From positions 1 through 25,093 of the IMG/VR virus record IMGVR_UViG_3300022752_000364: 25,093 bases of DNA. One strand, written 5' to 3'. Both the position numbers and the translations under genes were made by a program. A model generated the notes under the pieces. It was not told the origin of the DNA. It saw only the letters and a program-made list of their open reading frames with translations, and ran no database searches. Position 1 is the first letter of the stretch, and the number at the start of each line of letters is the position of its first letter. Shown piece after piece: positions 1-8,835 of this stretch. Source of the DNA: a virus.

Positions 1-1254
1 TTTGGTAATGAGCTGCGTGAGTCCAGTGAAAAAGATCCAAATATCGAGGCAGTCGGTATCGGCGGTCAGATCTACGGTAAGCGTGCCGATATGATCATCG
101 TAGATGACGCGGTGACTTTAAAGAACGCCAATGAGTTTGAAAAGCAAATTCGGTGGTTAACCCAGGACGTACGCTCTCGTCTAAACCCAACAGGTAAACT
201 TATTGTGGTGGGAACCCGTGTGGCATCCGTGGATCTCTATAAAGAACTACGTAACCCAGATCGCTACCCAGGCGGTACCGTGCCGTGGACATATCTAGCA
301 ATGCCAGCGCTATTGCGTACAGATGAAGACCCTGACAAGTGGGAAACATTGTGGCCAGCATCAGATCAACCATTTGATGGGCAAGAAGAATCTGAAAAAG
401 ATGAGTACGGCCTATACCCACGTTGGAACGGGCGACATCTATTTAATGAACGTCAAGCTATGGATGGCGTTACCTGGGCACTTGTCTATCAACAGCAAGA
501 TGTGGCAGAGGATGCAATCTTTGATTCTGTCTGTGTACGTGGCTCTATAGATGGAATGCGAAAGTCAGGTCCCATTAACGCTGACGCGCCAGGTCATCCC
601 AAAGATTTACACAACTACACAATCATTTGCGGTATGGACCCAGCGATTGTGGGAGATACTGCCGCTGTCTGTTATGCAATAGATCGCAACAGTCACAAGC
701 GTTATATCTTAGATGCAATTAAGATTACACGCCCATCACCGCAGGCTATTAGAGATCTGATCATTAACTGGACAGAGATCTACAAGCCTAGTGAATGGAT
801 CGTAGAGAAGAACGCCTTCCAGGCTTTTCTTACACAGGACGAAAATCTTCGTCAGCATCTCAATACACGTGGTATTTATTTGCGAGAACACCACACAGGC
901 AGTAACAAGTGGGATTCAGGATTCGGTGTGGCATCTATGTCCACGCTGTTTGGAACAAAGCAGCACGACGGCAAGCACCACCGCGACAACTTAATACATC
1001 TACCTAGTGATCAGACAGAAAACGTCAAGGCTCTTATTGAGCAGTTGATTACCTGGTCGCCAACTACCAAGGGTAAAACCGATATGGTGATGGCGTTATG
1101 GTTCTGCGAAATCCGAGCACGCGAGATGCTGAACAATGGTCAGTACTCAAAGACTCACCTTCGCAATCCATTCCTTACTAGGGCAGAACAATCAAGGCGA
1201 GTTGTCGTAAACATTGACGAGATGCTCGCGCAAGAAAACAAGTATTTCGTCTAA
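1..1254 (+). CDS. terL: Terminase large subunit, C-terminal part (5' end outside the window)
   Basis: DNA-packaging motor: the ATPase translocates DNA into the procapsid and the RNase H-like nuclease cuts the concatemer. The reading frame is open from base 1, so the Met at base 91 is internal; 417 residues are visible. Fragment residues 31-38 (MIIVDDAV) fit Walker B with its catalytic acid, and GTR at 71-73 fits the coupling motif that follows it. The nuclease half shows the three expected acids: D213 in CGMDPAIVGDT, E269 in WIVEKNAFQ and D361 in KGKTDMVMAL. Walker A must lie left of the window. The next gene starts 14 nt downstream and the portal follows, the usual phage order. What is seen is the motif set; function follows from the family. 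Confidence 0.93.
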   Translation, partial: FGNELRESSEKDPNIEAVGIGGQIYGKRADMIIVDDAVTLKNANEFEKQIRWLTQDVRSRLNPTGKLIVVGTRVASVDLYKELRNPDRYPGGTVPWTYLAMPALLRTDEDPDKWETLWPASDQPFDGQEESEKDEYGLYPRWNGRHLFNERQAMDGVTWALVYQQQDVAEDAIFDSVCVRGSIDGMRKSGPINADAPGHPKDLHNYTIICGMDPAIVGDTAAVCYAIDRNSHKRYILDAIKITRPSPQAIRDLIINWTEIYKPSEWIVEKNAFQAFLTQDENLRQHLNTRGIYLREHHTGSNKWDSGFGVASMSTLFGTKQHDGKHHRDNLIHLPSDQTENVKALIEQLITWSPTTKGKTDMVMALWFCEIRAREMLNNGQYSKTHLRNPFLTRAEQSRRVVVNIDEMLAQENKYFV

Positions 1255-1268
1255 GAGAAGGAAAACAA

Positions 1269-1454
1269 ATGATCACACCATCATACAAGGTAAACAAAGA
1301 GGGCGAAGAAGAATACATTGATCGCCCAGCAGTAATAACCCCACAGGTAAACCCAGCAGTTGATGCTATGTATCAAAAGGGCAAGGCAGAAGCTTACGCC
1401 GCAGATTACGTAGAGTGGCCAACAAAGGTTCACGCAACTGATGAGGGTTACTAA
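1269..1454 (+). CDS. Hypothetical protein, 61 aa
   Basis: I do not recognise this protein. It begins MITPSYKVNKEGEEEYIDRP, is acidic and tyrosine-rich, and has no signal peptide or membrane segment. The ATG follows a purine-rich AGAGAAGGAAAAC stretch about 5-10 nt upstream, a reasonable ribosome binding site. Its TAA overlaps the next ATG by one base (TAATG), so the two are probably translationally coupled. Lying between terminase and portal, it could be a small packaging or head-completion accessory, but nothing in the sequence shows that. Confidence 0.7.
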   Translation: MITPSYKVNKEGEEEYIDRPAVITPQVNPAVDAMYQKGKAEAYAADYVEWPTKVHATDEGY

Positions 1455-1642
1455 TGGCTGACAAAAAAGGAACACAGCCAGGTCACGCAGTAACTGATAC
1501 TGCAAATCACACAAAGCCTTTGACCGGTGCTGCAGCTATCGCTGCACTAGCACGTCAAGTTTCTCCATCAGGAGTTAAGCAGGCCGAAGCAAACGCCAAG
1601 AAGGCGATTGACAAGAAGTACCCAGGCCTTTACAAAAAATAA
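1454..1642 (+). CDS. Hypothetical small basic protein, 62 aa
   Basis: Not recognised. The sequence is rich in Ala and Lys, with a central helix-prone stretch (AAAIAALARQVSPSGVKQAE) and a lysine-rich end (KKAIDKKYPGLYKK). It starts on the last base of the preceding stop codon and ends 10 nt before the portal gene, so it belongs to the same transcript. Its composition resembles the short lysine-rich proteins encoded at 3413-3553 and 13670-14604. No enzymatic motif or membrane segment is visible. A nucleic-acid-binding or virion-internal role is only a guess from charge. Confidence 0.7.
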   Translation: MADKKGTQPGHAVTDTANHTKPLTGAAAIAALARQVSPSGVKQAEANAKKAIDKKYPGLYKK

Positions 1643-1652
1643 GGATTACTAA

Positions 1653-3395
1653 ATGGCATTGAATATTAAAGAGATTACCGCAAAGGTATCTCGCCTACAG
1701 ACTCGTTACGCAGCGCGTGACGGTCGTATGCGCGATGTCTTGTCGGTTCGTCAGGGAGACATCAGCAAGGTTTATCCTTCTATGTTCTCAGAAGAATATC
1801 CAAAGCCACTTGTTGCAAATATGATTGACGTGGCAGCACGTGACCTAGCAGAAGCTATGGCACCACTGCCTGCATTTAACTGCTCTGCATCTAATATGGT
1901 GTCAGATTCTGCACGCAAAGCTGCAGATAAGCGCAGCCGTATTGCTAACTACTATGTAGATCGTTCAAAGCTACAGGTACAGATGTACACAGGTGCTGAC
2001 TGGTTTAACACCTACGGTATGCTCATTGGTCGTATTGATATGGACTATGAGAACAACGAGCCAACAATCTCGCTCATTAACCCTTTCGGAGCGTATCCGG
2101 AGATTGATCGTTTTGGTCGTTGCTTATCTCTCACACAAATCGTTGGTATGGATGCTGATGCACTAGCGTCAATGTTCCCAGAGCACGCAAATCAAATCTT
2201 AAATAAGAACCTATACACACCAGGTTCTCCATATTTGTCTCTTGTTCGTTATCACGACAAGGAGCAGGATGTTCTTTACTGTCCAGAGCGCAAAGACTTA
2301 GTTCTATCTCGAACACCAAACCCAGTCGGTGAGTGTCTAGTATCTGTAAAGATGCGTTCATCTATTGATGGTGAAGCACGTGGTCAGTTCGATGACATTT
2401 TGGCAGTACAGCTTGCTAAGGCACGCTTTGCTGTTCTACAGATTCAGGCAGCTGAAAAGTCAATTCAGGCTCCTATAGCCATTCCACAAGATGTACAGGA
2501 ATTGTCACTCGGCCCTGATTCAATTATGCGTTCTGCAAATCCACAGGCTATCCGTCGTGTTCCATTGGAACTACCAGCTGGTGTATTTACAGAATCATCT
2601 GTATTGGATAAAGAACTACGCGTTGGTGCTCGCTACCCAGAAGTACGTGGTGGACAGATTGACGCATCAGTTGTCACAGGTCGCGGAGTTCAAGCACTAC
2701 AAGCTGGCTTTGATACACAGATCAAGGCAGCACAAGCTCAGTTCGCATTATTCTTCACAGAACTTATCTCTCTATGCTTTAAGGTAGATGAGAAGATCTT
2801 TGGTTCACGCACCAAGGAAATTCGTGGCAACGATGATGGTATGCCATACACAATGAAGTATGTTCCATCAAAGGATATTGCTGGAGATTACTCAGTAGAT
2901 GTTCGCTACGGAATTATGTCTGGTATGAATCCAAACAACGCAATCGTAGCTCTGCTACAGATGCGCTCAGACAAACTTGTTTCACGTGATTATGTGCGCC
3001 GTGAACTTCCAGTTGATATCAACATCACACAAGAAGAACAAAAGGTTGACATTGAAGAGATGCGTGACGCGTTACGAGTGGCAGTGGCTCAATATGCACA
3101 GGCTGTTCCAACCCTTGCAGCGCAAGGCCAAGATGTTGAAACAATTATTTCACGTATCGCAGATGTAATTAAGGGCCGTCAAAAAGGACAGCTACTTGAA
3201 GATATTGTTGAGAAGGCGTTCGCGCCAGCTCCACAACCAGAGGCATTGCCTCAAGCATTAGGTGCAGGTGCGGCCCCCGCTCCTGCCTCGCAGCCTACTC
3301 CAGTACAACCTGGCGGTGTGGCCCCTGCACCTGGTGCACCACAAGGACGACCAGACATTGCATCATTGCTCGCCTCAATCGGCGGCGCGGCATAA
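1653..3395 (+). CDS. Portal protein
   Basis: Forms the dodecameric ring at the capsid vertex through which DNA is packaged and ejected. The call rests on position directly after terminase, length (580 aa, within the usual portal range) and a predominantly helical sequence with the N-terminal stretch LVANMIDVAARDLAEAMAPL (residues 53-72), which resembles portals of actinobacteriophages as I remember them. The last 60 or so residues are a low-complexity Pro/Ala/Gln tail (such as GAGAAPAPASQPTPVQPGG), probably flexible. The ATG has AAGGAT about 8 nt upstream. The family is assigned by resemblance and context; a profile search would settle it. Confidence 0.8.
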   Translation: MALNIKEITAKVSRLQTRYAARDGRMRDVLSVRQGDISKVYPSMFSEEYPKPLVANMIDVAARDLAEAMAPLPAFNCSASNMVSDSARKAADKRSRIANYYVDRSKLQVQMYTGADWFNTYGMLIGRIDMDYENNEPTISLINPFGAYPEIDRFGRCLSLTQIVGMDADALASMFPEHANQILNKNLYTPGSPYLSLVRYHDKEQDVLYCPERKDLVLSRTPNPVGECLVSVKMRSSIDGEARGQFDDILAVQLAKARFAVLQIQAAEKSIQAPIAIPQDVQELSLGPDSIMRSANPQAIRRVPLELPAGVFTESSVLDKELRVGARYPEVRGGQIDASVVTGRGVQALQAGFDTQIKAAQAQFALFFTELISLCFKVDEKIFGSRTKEIRGNDDGMPYTMKYVPSKDIAGDYSVDVRYGIMSGMNPNNAIVALLQMRSDKLVSRDYVRRELPVDINITQEEQKVDIEEMRDALRVAVAQYAQAVPTLAAQGQDVETIISRIADVIKGRQKGQLLEDIVEKAFAPAPQPEALPQALGAGAAPAPASQPTPVQPGGVAPAPGAPQGRPDIASLLASIGGAA

Positions 3396-3412
3396 AGAGA
3401 AGGAGGTGCAAT

Positions 3413-3553
3413 ATGAGAAAAGGAACACACGCCCCAGCATCAATGGCCAAGCCAGTTGAGGGCAAGAAGGAAGGCGACAAAGTTCAGGGCGGTAAGGTAA
3501 TGGAACCTTTCGCTGGAGCAGCGAAGCCTGGTAAGAAAGTCAAGAAGGGCTAA
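3413..3553 (+). CDS. Small lysine-rich protein, 46 aa
   Basis: A short gene with one of the best ribosome binding sites in the window: AAGGAGGTG at 3400-3408, 4 nt before the ATG. The product starts MRKGTHAPASMAKPVEGKKE and ends AGAAKPGKKVKKG. It is strongly basic, Gly/Lys/Pro-rich and probably disordered. The ending resembles that of the 56-aa protein at 13670 (AGKKKVGK). It lies 17 nt after the portal stop and 8 nt before the next possible start. Function is unknown. The strong SD suggests high expression, as for a virion component or DNA-binding peptide, but that is inference. Confidence 0.72.
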   Translation: MRKGTHAPASMAKPVEGKKEGDKVQGGKVMEPFAGAAKPGKKVKKG

Positions 3554-3561
3554 TCAATTTT

Positions 3562-3798
3562 ATGTGCGAGGGGTGCCGGATGGAAGAAGATAAAGTACGC
3601 CGTCCGGTACGCCTTGCCGACTTCTTGGTAATTGGTGCAGGTTTCCTGCACAACTTAACATCAGCGTTAGATGTATTAACAGAAGAGCTAATGCAGCTAT
3701 CTATCTATAACGCAAACAGAGAGACTCAGATCAATAATGTCTGGGAAAAATTTTCAGTAGATTTAGAATCAATTACGGAGGACGACGATGGCGCTTGA
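3562..3798 (+). CDS. Hypothetical protein, 78 aa (start uncertain)
   Basis: Not recognised. It contains a hydrophobic/amphipathic stretch, LADFLVIGAGFLHNLTSAL (about residues 18-36), then an acidic C-terminus (SITEDDDGA). Two starts are possible. ATG 3562 adds a Cys pair (MCEGCRME). ATG 3580 gives a 72-aa protein and has GAGGGG at 3568-3573, 6 nt upstream, a better-placed site. The end overlaps the next gene by 11 nt (that ATG is at 3788), implying coupling. A membrane segment is possible but weak. Its place beside the portal suggests a head or neck accessory. Confidence 0.68.
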   Translation: MCEGCRMEEDKVRRPVRLADFLVIGAGFLHNLTSALDVLTEELMQLSIYNANRETQINNVWEKFSVDLESITEDDDGA

Positions 3799-4231
3799 GG
3801 ATGCAACTAATCCTATGCAGGGCGTTTCAGGTCCTGGTAAATTCGCAAAGCGAACAGATTTACAGTATCAGTCAACCGGTTACGGTGACGGCGTTGCAAT
3901 GCAACAGCAGATGCAGGGTGCACCTGTAGCGACATCTTCAGATGTACGCGGTGCAACCAATACAGTAGTACGTCAAGCTGCAGCTAATGCACCACAGGAG
4001 CCTTTAACATCTTTGTATGCTCCAACAAATCGTCCCAATGAACCAGTTACACACGGTGTAGATGTTGGACCAGGTGCAGGTTCAGATGCTTTGATGATGG
4101 CAAAGCCAGAAGATGACACAGCATTTCGTGACACAATGCGAGCATATGGACCAGTTCTTTCTTATATTGCAAATTTGCCTAACACATCTCCAGAAACTCG
4201 CAGAGCTATCCGACAGTTAAGGGATAATTAG
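3788..4231 (+). CDS. Hypothetical virion-associated protein, 147 aa
   Basis: Not recognised as a named family. Residues 1-100 or so are low complexity (Gln, Ala, Gly, Thr, Pro) and look disordered. The last 45 residues (from KPEDDTAFRDTMRAYGPVL) look helical and folded. The ATG is preceded by CGGAGG (3776-3781), a good ribosome binding site inside the upstream gene. Its TAG shares one base with the GTG of the 1534-aa gene, so the two are probably made together. It may act as a small partner of that large protein; the only evidence is the overlap. Confidence 0.75.
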   Translation: MALEDATNPMQGVSGPGKFAKRTDLQYQSTGYGDGVAMQQQMQGAPVATSSDVRGATNTVVRQAAANAPQEPLTSLYAPTNRPNEPVTHGVDVGPGAGSDALMMAKPEDDTAFRDTMRAYGPVLSYIANLPNTSPETRRAIRQLRDN

Positions 4232-7200
4232 TGAGCATATGGAACAGAATTGGTGATGTAGCTTTTACCGCTGCTAAAAATACAGTTAAATTTGGTGGTG
4301 AACTTGCTAACGCCGTAGGTGGAACTGCACGCTTTGCGTGGGATGTGGGTACTGCTCCTTGGAATAACGCCAAAGAGTACAATGGTTTTATCCAGACCTT
4401 TAAAACTGCTGCAGATAAAGAAGGCGCAAACATTGTAAAGCCTTTGTCATCTGCAGGTGGTGCAATTATGAAGGTGCCTGGGGTACAACCAGCACTTGAG
4501 CGTATCAATTACATCAACCGTGAATACATTCGTGAACCATTAACTACATATAACTTGGTTCTAGGTGACATCACCTCTGGTCGTGAGCCTATATCTGAAA
4601 TCTTTAATCCTAAAGAGTGGAGCAAGGCAAAGACTGCAGCTCAAGATATTTCTTTTGGACAGGCAGCAGTTGGTCTTTTTCGCAACACCTACGATCCTAA
4701 GTTTAATATTTATGATCCAAAGGAACGTGAACAAGCATTTAAGCAAAGTGCTTGGGGTAAGGCGCTATCTGGTGGCTTTGATGTAAGCATCCAGTTAGTA
4801 GGAGACGTAACTAACCTTGCTGGTGGAGTAGGCAAGATAGTTAAAGGATCTGAACTAGGTATTGGAGCACTTAAGAACTCTGATGCTGTAGCAAAAGCAG
4901 CAGAAGATATTACAAAAGCTCAAGCAGGTGAAGTTAACCGCTTTACTAAAGTACTAGATGACTTTACTGCTAATGATTCTATGTATGCACTCAACCATCC
5001 AATGGTTAAGTCATCATCACAGCCTGGACTTTTAGCGCATCTATTGGGTGACTCAGTAGATCGTGACGAGACTGCACTTATCTTGCGTTCTGCTATGAGC
5101 GATCCAGTAGCAATGGATGAACTACGCTTACAGCGTCGTTATATTACAGATGCACTTGAGGCAGCTCGTGCTGACCTATCATCAGTAGATGAGTGGAAGT
5201 TATTCTCTGCTCCAGATGGTTCTGGAATGATTCCATTCCTTAATGACAACCCTGCAGTAACAGAAGATGCTCTTGCTAACTATAAGTCTTTGGCAGAGCA
5301 CGATAAGTATTTTTCTAAACTAATGGGCTTAGGTGAAGGTGGCGGTGCGCTTACACGCACAACTGGATTCTTTGGTCAAGGAATTGAAAACTTTATAGCA
5401 CAGGGACGTGCTGCACGTTTTTACGACAAGTCAGTTGGTAATCCTCGCGTTGAGATCTATCAACCAACACCATTCCACCGTTTATATCAAAAGATTTCTT
5501 GGGCACAACAGGAACGTCCAGCAGGTCTTGTAGATTTTAACGATGCTGATTCCTATAAGGAAATCACAGCAACTACTAATCAACTACAAAAGTTGCTTAA
5601 GTTATCACCTGATGAGAGCAAGTCAATTATTGACTCATACATCAGCGCTGCGACACCAGAACAACGTATGACAGCTACTCTTAATATTGAGGGTAAGGGT
5701 CTACGTGATATTGCCAAGAAGTATGGCTACACTGATGAAGAAGCTACCAAAATTTACAACGCCTATAATGGTGCTCGTACCTCTGCACTAAAGTCTATTA
5801 GCGATAAGGGCTTTATGGTAGATACTGACGGTTCTATCATCAAGGTTCCACAGTTTGAATCACAAACTGCAGACTTTTTGCCTGTAATGGATTTCCAGTT
5901 AATGGATAATCTACTCAAGCGTAACTCTTCTTTATTACGTGGAATTATCGGCGGTGGCAAGGATAGTATCCTTCACGTAGCAGATGTCCTGCAGGATGCC
6001 TTTAAGGCAGGAGCATTGCTTCGCCTTGGTTACACACAGCGTAACGCTATTGACTCACAACTACGTATTGCAGCAGCTGTAGGATCTATGGCTACCCTAC
6101 GTCACGTAGGTCCTGGTATTAAGAACCTAATCAATAACAGTATTGCAGTTCCTGCACGCTTTATTGATACATACCGACCAGTAGATGCAGGTATGACTAT
6201 CAAAGAAGTACAACGTGAAAATGTACGAGTTATTAAAAAGCTTGAAGAAATTAAGAGTCAGATTGGTGAACTTGAGGCTAAGGTTGCTTTGCATCCAGAA
6301 GACATTGACCTTGCAGGTCAACTTAATACAGCAAAGCTTTTAGAAGAAGAACACCGTGCAGTCTATAACCACTACACAGATGTGCTTAATCGTAAGGGAA
6401 CAGCAAATCCTAAGAAGCGTATTGGTGCTGGTTCATACCGAGTAACCACAACAGATGGTGAATCATACGATTTGCACGATGCTTTCGGTGGACCACTAGG
6501 TGATATGTTCCGTCGTATTGCTTCATCTGGCAATTCTTTTGAGCGTATGGTTGATAGCAATACTGATATGTATGCTCGCAAGTTATCATCAAAGGGTATC
6601 GGTGCAATTCGCCCAACAGACCCAGGATACTTTGAGCAGTGGGCACAAACCCTGCGTCAGCAATTTGGTAACTCAGCAGTTATCAAACGTCTTGCTGCAG
6701 GCGAGAGTGTCGAAGATGTCAGCAAGTGGCTACGCAACTCCGAGCAAGGACGAGATCTACGCAAGCGTTTGGGTATCACATCAGATGATGCTGCAGAATA
6801 TGTTACACGTTCTAATGGATTCCTAGATCAGTACCTACCGATTGAGTCAGGTCTTCGTGGAAAGATCAAGGATGTAACTGCAGCAGATCTACGCTCTGCA
6901 TTTCCAGATCCTACAACACTACCTGTTGTACACGGTCACGTTCTTGAAGAAGCATTATTTAATGTATCAGCACTTAAGGGCAAAGAAATTATTAACTCTT
7001 TGTTTAAGTTGCTGGGCACTATGCCAGAAGATGCTTGGGCACGTAACCCACTATATGTTTACTACTATCGTAGAGAAGCAGCTCGCCGCCTAGATATTAT
7101 GGCTGGACAAAAGGTTGAGCGCTTAACGCTAGAAGAGCAGAACAAGTTAATGGGTCAAGCCCATAAAATTGCTCTACGTGAGATGAAGAATGTTTTATTC

Positions 7201-8835
7201 AACATTGAGCGTCGCACAAATTTAGCAAGTGCTTTTAAGTACATCAGCCCATTTTTCTCTGCACAGGAAAATGCCTACAAGACTTGGCTTAAGTTAGCAG
7301 CAGCTAACCCAGCAGTAGTCAACCGTGGGTATCTTGTATGGAACTCTCCTAATAAGGCAGGCCTTGTAACAGATCAAGATGGTAATGAAGTACCAGCTGG
7401 TAAGACATCAGGTAATGACATTATTTGGGTAGGACTACCAAAAGGAATCACAAAGATTCCTGGTCTTGAATCACTAACTCAAATGGGTATCCCAAAGGGA
7501 TCACTAGACATCTTGTTCCAAGGTGGACTAGATGTTCTTTATATGCAGGGTAACCCAAATGTATTTAGCGATATCTTCCCAGTCGGTCCATACATTGGTG
7601 TTCCAGTATCTGAAATTGCAAAGCGCCAACCTAAGTTTGAAGAAGCGTTTAAGTACGTACTTCCATATGGTCCATCTAAGGATGCTATCTCTGGCTTCCT
7701 ACCAGCGTGGGTACAAAAGGCACAGATTCGTTTATCTAACTTAAACGATCCACAGTTTGCTCGTACCTATCAGTTGATTTGGAATACAGAACAACAGCGT
7801 GCAAAGCGTAACGGTAAGCCTCCTGTATCTGCATCCAAGATCCTTAATATGACCAAGGATTACTGGAATATGCGTATAGCAGCAAACTTAATTATGCCGT
7901 TTGCTCCACGTTTTGATAGTCCTTACAAGTTCTATCTTGACAAGTCTCGTGAGTATCGTCGCCTTTATGGCCTCAATGCTGACGCTAAGTTCCTAGATGA
8001 TTTTCCTGAGTACTTCTCCTTCTCATCTAGCTTGTCATATAACCCAACAAATGTGCAGTCATCTGTACAAGCGGTTGAAAACATTAACAAGTATCAGGGC
8101 TTAGTGGGTGATCTATCAAAGATAGAGCCACGTTTGATTAGTCTGGTTACTAACAACTTTGCAGGTTATGACTTCTCACAGGCAGCATATGACTACCTAT
8201 ACGGTAAGCGTATCTCAGCAGATTCACCGCTGAAGTTTTTATCATCTCAATCACCAGCAGAATCGCAAAAGCGTAATGAAGCTGAAAAGGGTTGGATTGT
8301 TTACAACCGTGTGATGGATGCTATTGATAATGAACTTCAGGATCGTGGGTTGGTTTCAACTCAGCAAAAGGGTGCAGAAGATCTTAACGTGATTAAGTAT
8401 GCAATTATCAAAAAGTTATCTATTCAAACAGATACAAATGGTAATAGAATAATTGATCCAAAGACTGGTCAGTACGTTCAGACTCCTTGGTATGACGACT
8501 ACCTAGACTCAGACGGTTCAAAGACCAACCGAGTTATTGTTGGACTTGGAAAGATTCTTGATGATCCAAAGTTTATTGAAGCCAACAAGAAGAACCCAAC
8601 TTGGAAGTCAGTATCTGCATACCTAGATTTTCGTAAGGTAGTTGCAGCAGAGTTGCTCAAGCGTCCTGCTAAAACTATTACAGCCAAGTCAAATACTGAC
8701 TTAAAGCTTATTTACGATGCAACAGTTAACAAACTTAAGCAAGACGACAAGTTAGGTTTTGCTTATATCTATGATCGTTTCTTGTCACAAGACCTTGTGT
8801 ACGATAGATATTTAACCGTAAGGGAGAGTAAGTAA
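4231..8835 (+). CDS. Giant helical protein (1534 aa), putative internal virion/ejection protein
   Basis: The largest gene in the window. The GTG start overlaps the preceding TAG by one base. The product is mostly helical with no signal peptide. A coiled-coil-like region spans about residues 658-723 (EVQRENVRVIKKLEEIKSQI and following). A conserved-looking Pro/aromatic segment, SPFFSAQENAYKTWLKLAAA, lies near residues 1005-1025. I see no lysozyme or polymerase catalytic motif. Size and helicity recall internal ejection proteins of short-tailed phages (T7 gp16 is about 1300 aa), but here the gene lies between portal and scaffold rather than after the tail genes. A tape-measure role is the main alternative; the lack of tail tube or tail assembly genes argues against it. 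Confidence 0.8.
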   Translation: MSIWNRIGDVAFTAAKNTVKFGGELANAVGGTARFAWDVGTAPWNNAKEYNGFIQTFKTAADKEGANIVKPLSSAGGAIMKVPGVQPALERINYINREYIREPLTTYNLVLGDITSGREPISEIFNPKEWSKAKTAAQDISFGQAAVGLFRNTYDPKFNIYDPKEREQAFKQSAWGKALSGGFDVSIQLVGDVTNLAGGVGKIVKGSELGIGALKNSDAVAKAAEDITKAQAGEVNRFTKVLDDFTANDSMYALNHPMVKSSSQPGLLAHLLGDSVDRDETALILRSAMSDPVAMDELRLQRRYITDALEAARADLSSVDEWKLFSAPDGSGMIPFLNDNPAVTEDALANYKSLAEHDKYFSKLMGLGEGGGALTRTTGFFGQGIENFIAQGRAARFYDKSVGNPRVEIYQPTPFHRLYQKISWAQQERPAGLVDFNDADSYKEITATTNQLQKLLKLSPDESKSIIDSYISAATPEQRMTATLNIEGKGLRDIAKKYGYTDEEATKIYNAYNGARTSALKSISDKGFMVDTDGSIIKVPQFESQTADFLPVMDFQLMDNLLKRNSSLLRGIIGGGKDSILHVADVLQDAFKAGALLRLGYTQRNAIDSQLRIAAAVGSMATLRHVGPGIKNLINNSIAVPARFIDTYRPVDAGMTIKEVQRENVRVIKKLEEIKSQIGELEAKVALHPEDIDLAGQLNTAKLLEEEHRAVYNHYTDVLNRKGTANPKKRIGAGSYRVTTTDGESYDLHDAFGGPLGDMFRRIASSGNSFERMVDSNTDMYARKLSSKGIGAIRPTDPGYFEQWAQTLRQQFGNSAVIKRLAAGESVEDVSKWLRNSEQGRDLRKRLGITSDDAAEYVTRSNGFLDQYLPIESGLRGKIKDVTAADLRSAFPDPTTLPVVHGHVLEEALFNVSALKGKEIINSLFKLLGTMPEDAWARNPLYVYYYRREAARRLDIMAGQKVERLTLEEQNKLMGQAHKIALREMKNVLFNIERRTNLASAFKYISPFFSAQENAYKTWLKLAAANPAVVNRGYLVWNSPNKAGLVTDQDGNEVPAGKTSGNDIIWVGLPKGITKIPGLESLTQMGIPKGSLDILFQGGLDVLYMQGNPNVFSDIFPVGPYIGVPVSEIAKRQPKFEEAFKYVLPYGPSKDAISGFLPAWVQKAQIRLSNLNDPQFARTYQLIWNTEQQRAKRNGKPPVSASKILNMTKDYWNMRIAANLIMPFAPRFDSPYKFYLDKSREYRRLYGLNADAKFLDDFPEYFSFSSSLSYNPTNVQSSVQAVENINKYQGLVGDLSKIEPRLISLVTNNFAGYDFSQAAYDYLYGKRISADSPLKFLSSQSPAESQKRNEAEKGWIVYNRVMDAIDNELQDRGLVSTQQKGAEDLNVIKYAIIKKLSIQTDTNGNRIIDPKTGQYVQTPWYDDYLDSDGSKTNRVIVGLGKILDDPKFIEANKKNPTWKSVSAYLDFRKVVAAELLKRPAKTITAKSNTDLKLIYDATVNKLKQDDKLGFAYIYDRFLSQDLVYDRYLTVRESK